From contig NW_026116148.1 of assembly GCF_001640805.2 (NCBI RefSeq), positions 16,001 through 80,000 of the forward strand: a stretch of DNA of 64,000 bases, in the 5' to 3' direction. Both the position numbers and the translations under genes were made by a program. The notes under the pieces were generated by a model that was not told the origin of the DNA, searched no databases, and saw only the letters and a program-made list of their open reading frames with translations. Every line of letters starts with the position of its first letter. Positions within the stretch are counted from its first letter, which is position 1. This stretch comes from Lates calcarifer. Lineage: Eukaryota > Chordata > Actinopteri > Centropomidae. This document shows, piece by piece, positions 1 to 13,301 of this stretch.

Positions 1-571
1 CCTGCAAGGCCAGGGCATCTAAGCTAGCACTATTGCTAAATAGCTAACCTGCTAGCATGTTAGCTGTTGCTCACTGTTATTGTTACAGGGTTAGAGTAAA
101 CACATTCTAAACACAGATATTTGTTAAGCTAATACAGAAATGAAGTAGTTATAGCAGGGATGCTAAAATACAGTTTTAAAAAGTGGATGAATTAGAATTT
201 ATCATCAATATAACATGGTCATTTTAGGAGGGAACAATTAGCCTTTCTTTCACAGTTGTAGTTTTTCAGCAGTGCTTTGAGCTAAATGCTAACATATAAA
301 TGGACCAATATGACATACAAGGTCAGGGCATCTAAGCCAAGCTAACCTGCTAGCATGTTAGCTAAGGGTCTGACTGTGCTGTGTTATGAGTTTTAATCTG
401 GACAGTTTCCCTGAGCTGAGCTGCAGATATCTGTTCATCACGCTCAGATGATGTCGGACATCTCAGGGAACATTTCGCCTGTTTCTTGTAAAACTGTGGT
501 TTTTGTGTTTGACCTTTGCTCTGTTCAAAACTCGACAGCTGCACAGGGAAACTGCAGCAAACTGTTCTCAC

Positions 572-2545
572 CTTGTTTGCTCTTGCCGACACATACGCTG
601 TAGGTGTTTCCCTCAGCGTCTGCTGCGGACTTCAGGTCCAGACTGTACATCTTCTCGTCCTCCATGTTGTCCCGCAGCATCCTGCACTTCATGCCCCCGA
701 CGCAGGGCCCACACTGGCCGAAGGTGTCCCTCTTCCCGGCCAGCTTCCTGATTTCCTCTGCCTGAGGGAGAGAGAGACAGGCAGAGAGACAGACAGTTAC
801 CGTCACAGTACCGGCTCGGCCTGTGTTCGCGCTTCACACCGTGCCTGGCTGAAAGGCACGCGGGCAGCTGCACGCCGCCTCCTCCACTGAGTCTGAGGAT
901 TCAGAGAAACTGGTCTGACTGGTTTGACTGAGTGTTGTTTAACTGTGTCAGCTGAGACCGAACACGTCACCGCTGAAACCATCTGATCCATCCATCGATC
1001 AGTGATCGATCAGTACAGTCATCAACATGTTTTAACATGTCAGTTTTAATCAGAGGGTGAATTGATCAGTGAATGCTCTCAGCTGTGTCCTCTGACCTGC
1101 AGCCGTCAGCTGGTTGTGGATCTGATCAGGTTTACAGGTGACTTCCTTTTGAATCTGCTGTGATCACTGTGGAGTCTCCTGATCACAGATCTGGTTCATT
1201 GATTCGATCGATCGACCGACGCGTTGGAGCAGAGTCTGACTGAGCTGCAGAGGAAGCAGCGAAGAAGAAAAGAATGTGTGGAGGACAAGTCGAGACACGA
1301 CACACACACACACACACACGCACAGACGTGAAGCTGCTGCAGAGGCAAAACCACTTCCTGAAACCATCCAGCCAATCAGAGCGCAGCTCTGTGAGCAGCC
1401 TGTTTCTCATGCAGTGTGACATAACACACACACACTCACTGTGAGTGTGTGTGTGTTATGTCTGATCCTCACGTCCTCACTGTTGGACAGTCCAGACCTG
1501 GTTTCTGGGACCAGGTTACGGTCGCTCAGAAGGTCAAAGGTTAAAGAACTGATGGTTGCAGACAAACCCTGCCGGTGTGTGTTGGTGTGTTAGTGTTGGT
1601 GTGTTAGTGTTAGTGTGTCTTTGTGTTTGCCTGCCTCGCGCTGAGCTGCTCCGCCCTCACCTCCGACTGTGAGACACAGAAATGAGAAGTGAGCGTCTCC
1701 ACTTCCTGTCTCTGCCGCTCTTTTCGACATCGTGTCCTTATAAGGTAGTTAAACCGACACTCAGCCCGCGGCACCGAAAAACCACAGCAACACCCGGAAA
1801 TGATGCGCAACAACTGCAACAACTGCAACAACTGCTGCTCGACAACATTCACCACAGTCACAGGCTCCAATCACAGACATGATGGGTTCATGTGTCAGAG
1901 GAAAAGATTAAAACCACTCACATCTAAAGAAACTACATCAGGTGTTCTGCGTGAACTCTGTTGTCTCACACTCGTCCCTTCAGGTCCACACTGCACATAT
2001 TTGTCATTTGTTTTGAGCAGCAGTTTTCTGTAAACCTGCACCACCTGCTTATTTTTCCTGCAGCGCCTGAATGCAGCAGCAGCTCCGCCCGCCCGCAGCT
2101 GACGGAGCGGGAACCAGCCGAGCTACAAACCGAACACGCCCAAAGAGAGGGGGAGAGAAAAACCTGAAGGCACCTGGTGCAGAAAAGTCCTTTTAATCAG
2201 AGCTGAACTTTTTCTAAATGGGTTAAAAATCATCCAATCAGACGACACCTCCTGCAGTGATGTCACATGTTGCCGACAGCAGGATTTTCTAGAAGTGAAG
2301 CTTGTGTCTTGGTGTTTGCTGAATCTGTGCAGTTTTCTGTCTCAGTTCAAACACGTGTCTCCGACGTGAGAAACGATCAAACACATTTAAACAGAGACGT
2401 GAACCATCGAACGCACCACAACGCACTGAGGCTTTTCACGAAGGAGGAAGTGGACGTGTGTCACTCTGCTGCTCACCAGGTCTTCACAAGAAGACAAAGT
2501 TCTTCCTGGAGACTCAAACCTGAACCACTGAGTCTGAGTCTGTGT

Positions 2546-2587
<42 letters not shown>

Positions 2588-2730
2588 ACCGAGATGTTGT
2601 TCATGCCGGGCGTGCTGGCCCACACACTCTCCTGCCCCGGTGCGAACCCACAGATCGCCGCCTCTTGGACCGGGAGACGACCCTTATCGTCCGGAGCCAA
2701 CAGGTTATCAATGTATCCCTGCCACGACAT
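572..2730 (-). CDS. pfn1: Profilin, first two coding exons (partial gene)
   Basis: Profilin binds actin monomers, poly-proline ligands and phosphoinositides in the cytoplasm. Exon 1 (2590-2730) encodes 47 residues starting MSWQGYIDNLL and including the VWAS core. Exon 2 (572-761, after a TCCCTCAG acceptor) encodes 63 residues with GGMKCRMLRD and a YSLDLKS stretch, ending in phase 1 at GTGAGAAC. The start is the only ATG giving the profilin MSW N-terminus. The third exon (the family's C-terminal MGKEGVHGG region) is not found in positions 1-571, so the gene continues off the left edge. The donor of exon 1 runs directly into a CA tract in transcript orientation. The assignment to pfn1 rather than another profilin rests on the neighbouring slc25a11, as in human 17p13. 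The family call is secure; the paralogue call is inferred. Confidence 0.85.
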
Positions 2731-2855
2731 CCTGATCGATAACCAAGAGACACACACTGATCAGTAACACACACACACACACACACACGCTAAATGTATC
2801 TGGATCAGCATCAGAGGAATCAATCACCTGATCAATACTCAATACCTCAGAGAGA

Positions 2856-2886
<31 letters not shown>

Positions 2887-2916
2887 CTTACCTGCGCAGG
2901 TAGAGTTTCAGGTGTG

Positions 2917-2958
<42 letters not shown>

Positions 2959-3061
2959 CAGTCTAATGCAGAAAGAAGGAAGACGACGAGTCTTTTATAC
3001 GTCCGACCGCTCCCAGCCTGCAGGCGGCTTCCTGCCTCTCTCTCTGTCACCCAGTGTCTCT

Positions 3062-3101
<40 letters not shown>

Positions 3102-3379
3102 CTAACTCGCCCCCCCTCCCCCTCTCACCTGGGAAGTAACAAACCAGGAAGTGTGTGCAGTGAACATGTGTGAGGTGATATACATGTTACTGCTGCTCAC
3201 ATTTTCTACACCTGGACCTGGACCTGAAACCATGTCAGGACTCTGTACTCTGGTCTGTGAGGGGACCGAGGACGGACTCACTGTCCTCACTTCACAAACA
3301 CGTCCATGCAACATGTGGAGGAAGTGTGACACTGCAGACTGAAGCTGAGCTGTGATTGTACGATCCAGACCTGGGCGGG

Positions 3380-3420
<41 letters not shown>

Positions 3421-4304
3421 CGGGTGGGGGTCTGTCCAGGTCCGGACCCCTCAAATTTAAAACCCGGGACCAGGAGCAGTGCAGCAGAAATCACCTCCTC
3501 TGCAGAAATGAAACACAAACACACACTGTACTTTCTGAGACCCCACACACACACACACACACTCCTCCTGAGGTAGACAGGAAGTGATGTCAGGACCAGG
3601 ACAGTCCACATACGGGTCCAGGTGCAGGACGGCTGTAAGGTAAAGACTGTGTGAGGCAGGAAGCTGCTGCTCGTTTCCACACAAACCACTTCCTCCTGAC
3701 CCGTTTCACTTCACACCGACTGAACGCCACCGGCACCGGACGGGGGCGGGTTATCGCAGACCTCCTCCACCCGTCCTACATATGAGACCAAGACCCCCCC
3801 CCCCCTCCAGAACTACAAACAACATGAGCAGAGTTTTGTGGGTTTTTGCAGAAACGTTAGCAGTTAGCAGTTAGCAGTTAGCAGTTAGCAGTAACCGGTT
3901 CTGGGTCTTGAACCGGGTCTGTTCAGGATCCTGGTTCAGTGAACCAGTCTGAGTTTTTAGCAGGACCGTTACAATCAGGAGCGTCATCAGCAGAGGACGC
4001 TCTCCCTCCTCCCCCTGCAGACGAGGACACGCCCACTGACGCCAGCACCGCTCGCTCTGATCAGAAACTGATTTCCAGCTCAGACTCTTCAGGTTCTGGA
4101 CTCTTCAGGTTCTGGACTCTTTTCTTTTTAGTCTAAAGGCTCCAACATCAGGAGCCACAGACACAGCACTCTGCCTGCAGTGCATTCTGGGGAATCAAAA
4201 TGGCGGCTCCTGAAATGACTCATTAAAATCCCATTCGGAGGAGTTTTCATGAAAACGTTCTTTTTCAGAGATGAATCATATTTCTGCTCTGCTGCTACAC
4301 GCTG

Positions 4305-4346
<42 letters not shown>

Positions 4347-4935
4347 GAGAAATACCTGAGCCAGTTCAGACCTGTGGACGTCAGGACTCTGAGCGACGTG
4401 TTAAAACCTGGTCCCTCCAGCTCGCAGGTTAAAACCCTGCAGTACTGCACCTCTCTGACAACGTGTACTTTTACTGCAAACACAGTCACAGGATGGACGA
4501 GCGACCCAGTGCTCAGGTGTGACTCAGGTACCTGTGTTCACTCACTCACCATGAGTTCATCCTCAGCAGGTTACTGCGAGTACTGAGCACGAGTCACAGT
4601 AGCAGTAGTAACTGTAGCAGTAACGGGTGCAGTATAAAAATCATTAGTGTACTAATGGTGACATGGAGCGAGCTGATTGGAAGATCCCCCCCCCCGTGTG
4701 TGTGTGTTTGTTTCTGTTGTTCTATCTCTGTGAGGACCAGACCCAGTAATGTTCAAAGGGAGTGTGTGTGTGTTGTTCTATCTCTGTGAGGACCGGGCTC
4801 AGGTCTGACACGTCTGGACATGTGGAGCGCCTCCACTGCACACCTGTAAAACCTGGTCACTCTGGACTGAGCTGTGACCTTTGACCCCCAGGAGAAGGTT
4901 TGTGAAGAATTTCAAACATGCATCAGTCTGCTCTG

Positions 4936-4971
<36 letters not shown>

Positions 4972-5788
4972 AGGAGAAAAGGTGTGGTGGCTCAGACCGA
5001 CGAGTTTACACAAGCCACCATCGACAGTATGCATACCCCTGGGTAATACACACACACTGAATCTGCTTCAACATCACACACTCTTTTTTCCATCTGGCTT
5101 CGAGAACAGGAAACTCAAACCAAACCTCATTCACACTTTGTTCGATTTTCAGTTAAACTGCAGTCTGACGAGAAACTGTGATCAAACCTGAACATTTTTA
5201 CACAGACACACAAACTGCTCCTCAGTTCAGCTTTCAGCTACTGGTCCTTTAATTTCCTGCTCCTCTATACTATCACATGTAAGAGGGAAATGTCGTGTAG
5301 GTTAAACTTTAATGTTGAGCTGCAGCTTCAGTCCTGTTTATTTTAGCCTGTATTTTTCTACATTTTAGAAAATGAAGAAAAGCAGAATTGACTGATCAGC
5401 TGCTGTTGTCAGTGTCTCATTAATGGATGAACTCTCACTCTCTGTTTCACTGTGATACTGAAGGAAACTTAAAAACAGGAGGATTCTGAATGGAGTTCTG
5501 CAGCTGCTTCTCTCCGGTTTCTAAGTGGATTTCAGGAGTTTTATTCTGAAAGGACATCAGAGATAATTCTATTCTCACAAAGTTAAACTCACACTCTGCG
5601 TGTTCAGGTCTGACGGAGAGGAAACGTTTGAAGTGGATCACAGAGGTGGAGAAGGCCTCCAACATGGCCGCCGAGCGAGCGAGCGAGCGTCACTCAGCCG
5701 TGCACAGTTCAGCTGCCATTTATGGAGGTTTTAGAGCAGAAAATGACGAGAGCAGAGGAAGAGCTGAATGTCAGAGGGTTAATACGGG

Positions 5789-5821
<33 letters not shown>

Positions 5822-7754
5822 CCTCAGTAACGGTGAACTTGTTTTCTGAGTCAAGTCGAAAGGAGCTGGGCAGAGCGAGATAAGAGGAAGTGGTGTCTTT
5901 TCTCTGTCACATTTTACTGCAGCTTTAATGAATGTGGAGTGTGTGTGTGTGTGTGTGTGTGTGTGTCCTTATATGGCAAAACCGAGAGAGGACGCGAGTG
6001 TGTAGCTGCGATGAAACGGCAGCAACACACACGCCTGTTTCACATAAAGACAGTTTGAGAATGAGATGATAACTCATCTGTTCTTTAATCAAGACTTTAA
6101 ACAAACAGACCACACACTCACTTCCTGTCCCTGACTTCTACTTCCTGTGCACAAACACATTAACACACACACTCACTCCTCCCCCAACACTCTGTACAAA
6201 CACTGCACAACCAGCAGGTTTCAAATCAAGCAACCTGACACACATCCGCCACAAAAAATAGTTCCTGAAAAGAAGCAGCTGCTACAGATTGAACTCTCAG
6301 TCTTCTTCTTGAACCTCACAGTGTGTAAGGAAACGGTTCAGTCTCAGGGATTAATCCCAGTCCTCCAAACCGTCACATTCACTACTTCCTCCTGCAGACA
6401 CCAACATCAGACCCATCTCCACCAACCAGGCGCTCAGTGTGTGGCTGTGGATTAGTCTGCAGCGTCCTCAGAGGATCTGAACGGATCAGCTCATGAGTTC
6501 ATGTTGTTAATGAGTAAAACAGATTAAAACAGCAGCAGAGCTTTAATGTCCCTCAGTGGTTCCACCAGTTAAAATCCACTTTCAGCAGCTCTGAACCCGG
6601 ACCAGAGCCGGGCCACATACTGAGCCTCAGCTGAGCGCCTCAGTCCTGCCCCCTGCTGGAGACATGAGGCTACAACACATGGGTCAAACCAACCAGCTGC
6701 TGTTTGACTGACAGAGTCCTGCAGGACTGAACCTAGAACCAGGAAGTCAGTTAGCATGTTAGCATGTTAGCTCTTCCTGTTGTCAGTGTGTTTCTGGTTC
6801 AATGTCTGAAATAAGGTCTGAGACATTTTCAGGTTTGATTCTCCGACATAAAATGGGTCAGTAAATCCCCCACTCCTGATGTTTGAAGCTTTTACGTGTC
6901 TTAAAAAAGGCGGTTGCTAACGAGTGTCTAAATGAGACTACAGAGGTTGTCGGGGACGTTAACATGAAAACCCATCTACTCACCAGTCCACCTTTACAGC
7001 CTCGTTGTGTTTCTACTCACGCTCTTTCAAACTCTCACTAACTTTCTAAGAAGAAAGGCTTTTGTAGAAGAGCTCAGAGCTAAATGAAATGACCAGTTGG
7101 AAGTTTTTTGTGGAGGGAACAGGGCGATGCTGCTCAGGGCTGGACTGGATTCACCTGCAGGTTTCAGGTTTTACTTCCAACACTTTGTGCCCATGCAAAA
7201 GAAAGAAGAGGTCAAAGTAAAAAATATAAGTTGTTAGATGTGAAGGAGAGAGGTCGTGATCAGGTGTAAAGAACAGAGGTCAGAGGTCAGAGGAGGAGCT
7301 GTGGAAGTTTTATTCACAAACACAAAGCGACACATAAACCGACTGCTGATTCGTCCTCCATCCACAGATACCGGGCTGTTACCATGGTTACTGATCCATC
7401 CCATGATGCTGCGTGTTGTCGGGGGGAGTCAGGGGTGGGGGGGTGATAATTCTACAAATAAGACTTGTTATGAATGAACATCACTAAAGGATGTTTCACT
7501 ACAGTTACTTTACATTCTTTTCTTTACAAAAAGAATCTTCATTTAAAACGTGTGTGTGTGTGTGTGTGTGGACCGTACCATGTTGGGGCAGTGTGTGTGT
7601 GACTTGGTACGCTCCTGCTTTAACACTGACTCTCACTGAGCTTTATAATCTGTGTGAAGGTTCAGGTTAAAGGAGCAGTGCAGCATTTAGTGAACTGCTC
7701 CTTTAAATTCAGTCTGGAAATGTGACGAAACATGATGAGGTTCAGTCCATACAG

Positions 7755-7796
<42 letters not shown>

Positions 7797-7853
7797 TGTG
7801 TGTGTGTCTGTGTGTGTGTGTCTGTGTGTGTGTGTCTGTGTGTGTGGTGTGCG
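2731..7853. other. Intergenic region between pfn1 and slc25a11, no gene recognised
   Basis: I found no splice-consistent coding exon here. The stretch holds many CA/TG tracts (for example 2768-2787, 2860-2885, 3384-3417, 4310-4345, 4937-4968 and 5940-5966), a GA tract at 2921-2955, a TC tract at 3069-3093, a short TTAGCAG array at 3857-3890, and copies of dispersed repeats. The part next to 2730 should include the pfn1 5' UTR and promoter, but no clear core motif marks it. The 3' UTR of slc25a11 lies left of 7854; a minus-strand AATAAA can be read near 7309-7314, but its use is uncertain. Confidence 0.5.
5800..6045. repeat. Dispersed repeat, copy 1 (second copy at 25010-25170)
   Basis: The segment starting CTTCCTCAGTAACGGTGAA and continuing through GAGATAA, AGGAAGTGGTGTCTTT and the later AGCTGCGATGAAA and CACACGCCTGTTT blocks recurs, diverged and with different internal spacing, at 25017-25170. 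Both copies are preceded by a CA tract. It is an unclassified interspersed repeat. No terminal inverted repeats or coding capacity are visible. Confidence 0.6.
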
Positions 7854-8542
7854 TTAGCGGTCCAGGACGTAGGTCTTGTAGAGGCGGTTCATCTGCTCCA
7901 GGAAGATGAAGGTGAGGACGGTGTGAGGTCCGAGGCGAGCGTAGTACGGAGTGAAGCCTTTCCACAGGGAGAAGAATCCCTCTCTGCCCACCACTCGAAC
8001 CAGCACCTCCTGGTGGACGAACAGAGAACACACAGTCAGTTACAGCCTCTCTGACCTTTGACCTTTGGCCTCCAAACTCTGATTGGTTAACGTTAGCAGC
8101 TAACGTTAACGGTCACAGAGGAGGCTGAGAACACAGAGCAGCGGACTGAGCTCTTTGTTCTGTCTGACGTGTGAGAGGAATAAAGCTGTGAGGTTTTGAA
8201 CAGGGTCAGTAAAGATGGAGGCAGCTGAACTCACCAAACCGTTTTTATACTCCGGCTTCCCGTCGATCATCCTCATGTTCTGGATCCTGAGGAACAAACA
8301 CATGTAGATCAGTGCACCTGTCCTCAACACCTGTCTGTCCTCAGCACCTGTCTGTCCTCAACACCTGTCTGTCCTCAGCACCTGTCTGTCTGTCCTCAAC
8401 ACCTGTCCATCACCTGGAGTTTAACCCTGAGTGTCTCACCTGGTCTTCACGATGTCGACGGGCATGGAGGCTGCCGTGGTAACCAGACCACTGATCATAC
8501 TGGCACAGAAGTGACACAGGATATCATCCCCAAAGTACCCTG

Positions 8543-8581
<39 letters not shown>

Positions 8582-11351
8582 CTATGTTATTGTGTTGTTG
8601 TGTGTGTGTTGTTATGTTGTTGTGTGTTGTGTTGTTGTTGTGGTGTTGTTGTGTTGTTGTTGTTGTTGTTGTGTTGTGTTGTTGTTGTTGTGTTGTTGTT
8701 GTGTTGTGTTGTGTGTGTTGTTGTTGTTGTTTGTGTTGTTGTGTTGTGTTGTTGTTGTTGTTGTTGTTGTGTTGTTGTTGTTGTGTTGTGTGTTTGTGTT
8801 GTGTTGTTGTTGTTGTGTGTGTGTTTGTGTTGTGTTGTTGTTGTTGTTGTGTTGTTGTTGTGTTGTTGTGTTGTTGTTGTTGTGTTGTTGTTGTTGTTGT
8901 TGTTGTTGTGTGTTGTGTTGTGTTGTGTTGTGTGTGTTGTGTGTTGTTGTGTTGTTGTGTTGTGGTGTTGTTTGTTTTGTGTGTTGTGTTGTTGTGTTGT
9001 GTGTTGTTGTGTGTTGTGTTGTGTTGTTGTGTTTTTGCGTTGTGTTGTTGTTGTTGTTGTGTTGTGTTGTTGTGTTGTTGTGTGTTGTTGTGTTGTGTTG
9101 TTTTGTGTACCTGAGTCTAGCAGCGCCTGTTTGGACTGGGAGTAGGAGGCCAGCTGAGCTGCGTTCACCACCACTGCTCGAGCCATGGTGGGAACACACC
9201 CCTGTAGCACAGACACACAACAGACACACAGCAGTGAGCAGGAGAAAGTGTGTGGATTCACTGTGAGTGGTTTATCGAGCAGCTCTGAAGTTAGTTAGTT
9301 AGTCAGTCTGTTTGTTCTCGTGTTCTCACCCTCCACAGCGTGGCCACGCCTTCTTCTCTGGTGATCCGAGCGAGGGCGTTGAAAACGTTGGTGTAGCCTC
9401 TCCTCTGGTCCGGAGGAAGTCTGGAGACACAATCAGTTTAATAACAGCACGACGCTCTGGTAGAAAACCTTGTTAACGCTTTAACAGACGCCGTCTCACC
9501 GTCCGTCCGCCGTCATCCGGATCAGAGCGACCTCCGCCGGCGTCCCCACGAACGCTCCCGTGGCTCCAGCTGTCATACCGATCAGAGCCTGCAGGGGGAG
9601 CACTCCGGTTGGTCTCAGCTCAACATTACCACGATTCACAGGTTCACACGTTCTCCTACCTTCAGGAAGAAGTTTGGCGGCCGACCGTCAGCTCCCGTCA
9701 TCTTCTCAAACAGGATGGTGTAGATTCCCAGACGAGTCGTCGTGTAGGTCGCCTGACGCAACAACCCTGCTGACAGACTGGGGGGGGGAGTAGCAATAAA
9801 TACAGTGACAGACGAATGAAGTGACAGATGAAGTGATAGATGAATGAAGTGATAAATGAAGTGACAGATGAATGAAGTGATAGATGAAGTGATAGATGAA
9901 TGAAGTGATAGATGAATGAAGTGATAGATGAAGTGATAGATGAATGAAGTGATGATGATGATGATGAATGAAGTGATAGATGATGAAGTGATAGATGAAT
10001 AAGTGATAGATGAATGAAGTGAAGATGAGTGATAGATGAATAAGTGACAGATGAATGTGACAGATGATGAAGTGAAGATGATGAAGTGACAGATGAAGTG
10101 ATAGATGAATGACAGATGAATGAAGTGATAGATGAAGTGATAGATGAATGAAGTGATAGATGAATGAAGTGATAGATGAACGATGAATGAAAACTGACCA
10201 GATGACAGATGAATAAAGTGATAGATGAATGAAGTGACAGATGAATAAGTGATAGATGAATGAAGTGACAGATGAATAAAGTGATAGATGAATGAAGTGA
10301 TAGATGAATGAAGTGATAGATGAATGAAGTGATAGATGAATGAAGTGACAGATGAATGAAGTGACAGATGAATAAAGTGATAGATGAATGAAGTGATAGA
10401 TGAATGAAGTGACAGATGAATGAAGTGATAGATGAATGAAGTGATAGATGAATGAAGTGACAGATGAATAAAGTGATAGATGAATGAAGTGATAGATGAA
10501 TGAAGTGACAGATGAATGAAGTGATAGATGAATGAAGTGATAGATGAATGAAGTGATAGATGAATGAAGTGACAGATGAATGAAGTGATAGATGAATGAA
10601 GTGATAGATGAATGAAGTGACAGATGAATGAAGTGATAGATGAATGAAGTGATAGATGAATGAAGTGACAGATGAATGAAGTGATAGATGAATGAAGTGA
10701 CAGATGAATGAAGTGATAGATGAATAAGTGACAGATGAATAAAGTGATAGATGAATGAAGTGATAGATGAATGAAGTGATAGATGAATGAAGTGATAGAT
10801 GAATGAAGTGACAGATGAATAAAGTGATAGATGAATAAAGTGACAGATGAATAAAGTGATAGATGAATGAAGTGATAGATGAATGAAAGTGATAGATGAA
10901 TGAAGTGATAGATGAATAAAGTGACAGATGAATAAAGTGATAGATGAATGAAGTGATAGATGAATAAAGTGACAGATGAATAAAGTGATAGATGAATGAA
11001 GTGATAGATGAATAAAGTGAAAGAATAAAGAAATAAAAGTGATAGATGAATGAAGTGATAGATGAATGAAGTGATAGATGAATGAAGTGATACCCGGTGT
11101 AGATGCCTCTGACTCCCTCGTTCTTCAAGATGGAGAACAGAGCGTGGAAACTGGTTTTATATTCTCGAGCCTTCGTGCCCTGACCGCTCAGCTGCATCCT
11201 GTTCTTCACCAGGTCCAACGGCTGCACAAAGACTGTCGCACCCATTCTGGACACAGAGACAGGTGGAGGGAGAGAGAGACAGGTGAAGGGATAGAGAGGG
11301 TGTTATTCTTCAGATGTCAGAGGCAGATAAACATCAACATTACAGTCCAGG

Positions 11352-11383
<32 letters not shown>

Positions 11384-13234
11384 GTAACAGTTCGACAGGT
11401 GCTGCTGTACCTTCACAGAGAGACAGACAGGTGAGCAGGAAGACAGGTTGAGTTGATCGCAGTGAATTCCATCATCAGGATAATCGTTAATACCCTGAGT
11501 GACTGAATAAACTGTCGCACCAACACACAGTCACAGTCCTGTACTGATTTATGTTGAATCGCCACAAGGGGGAGCCCTGCGTCTTTTGAGCTCCCGTCTC
11601 CATGACAACCATCCAGCTCTGTTTAGGTAAACCGTTACTGTGAGTTACTGAACGAACAGAGCACTGGTTCAGTTACACTGACGCTGATGTTTATCTGAAT
11701 GTTTACCTTTTGATGCTGTTCACCAGTGAGTTAAGCTAACGTTAGCGATGTAGCTAAACAGGAAATCACTCTGCTGTGGTCTCCAGTGAACTGACAGTTT
11801 CTCCTTTAGCGTTAACGTACCATCTTTTATTTTCATGATGGTTATTTTAGCCTGGATAGTTGTGCCACAGACTGAGGCAGCCTGTTATCAGAGTCAGTGG
11901 ATCACACAGAGGAACAGCTCGTTCTGTAATAAACTACATGTTATCAGGAGGTCAGAGGTCAACCTGAAGATATCCACCTCCAACCACTGTTAAACTGAGG
12001 AGGAGAAAGTGCTGAGGTGTCTGTCAGACTGTGACTGTAGTTTATTGTTGAGCTGGTAATAATAATAATTAAAGCCTGTGTGAGCAGATTAACTGGTCTC
12101 ATGTCAGAGCGCAGTGTTAAATTAATCATAATCCTCTTGGAAAACGTTTTAATCACATGATTTTATCGACCGCTGGTCCACGTTCAGAAAGCTTTTAGTT
12201 AAAGAAAGTCACTGAGGCGTCGACACGTGATGATCTTTATCTGTTCAGCCTGTTAGGAACACACCTGTCACCTTTTTCAAGCTAATTATTTACATTTCTT
12301 TACACAGATTTTTGATCAAATCTTTTTAAACAGATGTGAGCTGCAACGACATAAATGATCATTTCTGTCACTTTTGGAGACTAAAACTTAAAGATTTTCT
12401 GTTTCCTGCTTCTCAATGAGACGAACTGCAGCTTTCCTCTTTGGGACTGTTGCTCACCTTCCACAGCTGATTATTATTTTTGTATCTTACAGACAAAACA
12501 ATCAATAAAAAAGAAAGCAGGCAGATTGACTGATAATTAACTGATCATTATCTGCAGCCCTGTGTTAATCATTCAGGGGAAAACAGGATAAACATCAACG
12601 GTTTCCTCTCAGACACCAGCAGCTGTCCCTCACACTCACCCACACATTCACCACTCGTGCACGCTCTTCAAGGTCTGTGCACGGTTAAAGGGGGGTCGTG
12701 ACATTTAAAGGACAGACGTGCAGCTGCTGTGACAGACACACAGAGGGAAATGTCAGAGGACAGTCAGTTTTTTACAGTGTGGACACTGTAAGAAATGTCT
12801 TTACATTTTACAACCTGTGTTTAAAGCTTCACAGAAACAGTCGATGGTTTAAACTGAAGGAAACTCGTGTAAATATAGAAACACATATTACACTGAACAC
12901 TGAGCCTTCAAACACGCTGCACTCGTTAGTAATAAAAATAGAATTGATCACAAAGCAACAGCAGCTCCTATACTTGATTGATTGATTGATTATTATCTAA
13001 TTATCTATTATCTGAGGCTGTTCATCATTTATCATCTCTGAATAAAATGTTTTATTTTCCCTCTGAGAAGAACCTGAGCCTGAGGCTGTTCAGATACCAG
13101 CAGCAACACACATAAAGCTGTGTTCACTTCACACACAGTCAGAAATGAAAACACACTGCTTCAGGTCATGAAGCTTAGTGAACACAGGTGTGTGTTTTCC
13201 ATCAGTCTAAAACCCAGAGACACAATTCAGTGTA

Positions 13235-13301
<67 letters not shown>

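Noticed and set aside
1..571. Search for the third profilin exon
   Set aside because: No minus-strand MGKEGVHGG-type sequence after an acceptor; the exon must lie outside the window.
8584..9266. Several 176-224-codon frames on both strands
   Set aside because: Translations of the GTT tract in slc25a11 intron 6; the exon 6 coding frame is embedded at one end.
9698..11254. 518-codon minus-strand open frame
   Set aside because: It begins in slc25a11 exon 2 and then only translates the 16-bp minisatellite of intron 2, running on into exon 3 out of frame; the true exon ends at 11094.
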